Positions 5,358 through 5,364 of a DNA stretch of 5,364 nt are shown here, piece by piece. The notes under the pieces are model-generated. The model saw nothing but the letters and a program-made list of their open reading frames with translations. It was not told the DNA's origin and did no database searches. The position numbers were made by a program, and so were the translations under genes. Within the stretch, counting starts at the first letter, position 1, and the number at the start of each line of letters is the position of its first letter. Origin of the DNA: Candidatus Nanohalarchaeota archaeon. GTDB taxonomy: Archaea > EX4484-52 > B79-G9. The stretch covers positions 1 to 5,364 of the forward strand of contig JAFCBV010000052.1 of the NCBI GenBank assembly GCA_017610545.1, given 5' to 3'.

Positions 5358-5364
5358 ATGAACA
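5358..5364 (+). CDS. Possible start of a divergent plus-strand gene (only 7 bases visible)
   Basis: ATG AAC A begins at 5358, preceded by GGTGG (5349-5353) at a spacing of four bases and by the TATA-like box about 20 bp upstream. If real, it is the first codons of a gene diverging from the 135-aa gene and sharing its control region. Almost no coding sequence is visible, so this rests on promoter geometry alone. Confidence 0.22.

Noticed and set aside
1..5364. CRISPR array, insertion sequence or integrase
   Set aside because: No regularly spaced repeats of suitable length, no transposase or recombinase motifs, and no terminal inverted repeats enclosing a gene.

Overview
The window comes from an archaeon. 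The clearest sign is a complete archaeal-type SRP54 GTPase on the minus strand. AT-rich TATA-like boxes about 25 bp upstream of start codons support this, as does the lack of convincing Shine-Dalgarno sites before most starts, a pattern typical of leaderless archaeal transcripts. The lineage cannot be fixed from one window. Departures from the usual SRP54 motifs (DSAGR for DTAGR, SGDIGQ in place of D-[AG]-x-x-G-Q) and the compact genome would suit a DPANN-like or poorly sampled euryarchaeal lineage, but this is a weak inference.

Layout from left to right. Positions 2-712 (+) encode a seven-helix membrane protein of unknown function, which may begin before the window. It converges, across a 40-bp gap, on a minus-strand block. 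Read in the direction of transcription (right to left), that block holds: a 135-aa protein of unknown function (4925-5332); a 165-aa cysteine-containing orphan (4291-4788) with its own TATA box and a perfect 22-bp palindrome at its start; SRP54 (2873-4180) with a TATA box placed for a leaderless message; an M29/COG2309 aminopeptidase-like metalloprotein with all five metal ligands (1805-2800); and a P-loop protein related to the DUF1611/DgcN family (753-1784). No gap between genes exceeds about 140 bp. No tRNA, rRNA, CRISPR array or mobile element was seen.

How the genes may work together. SRP54 is the housekeeping GTPase of co-translational membrane targeting. The M29-like and DUF1611-like genes are about 20 bp apart and probably co-transcribed. 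Together they suggest a small peptide or amino-acid processing module: known DUF1611 proteins (DgcN) act with a dipeptide epimerase-family partner in D-glutamate catabolism, and here a metallopeptidase-like protein takes the partner position. The right end is the least understood part. It has two small unrecognised genes with unusually symmetric control regions, including a 10-bp inverted repeat flanking a palindromic TATA box, which may be a divergent promoter serving a second gene that begins at the window edge. The 135-aa protein shows a faint resemblance in layout to ZapA-type cell-division proteins; this is a hypothesis only.
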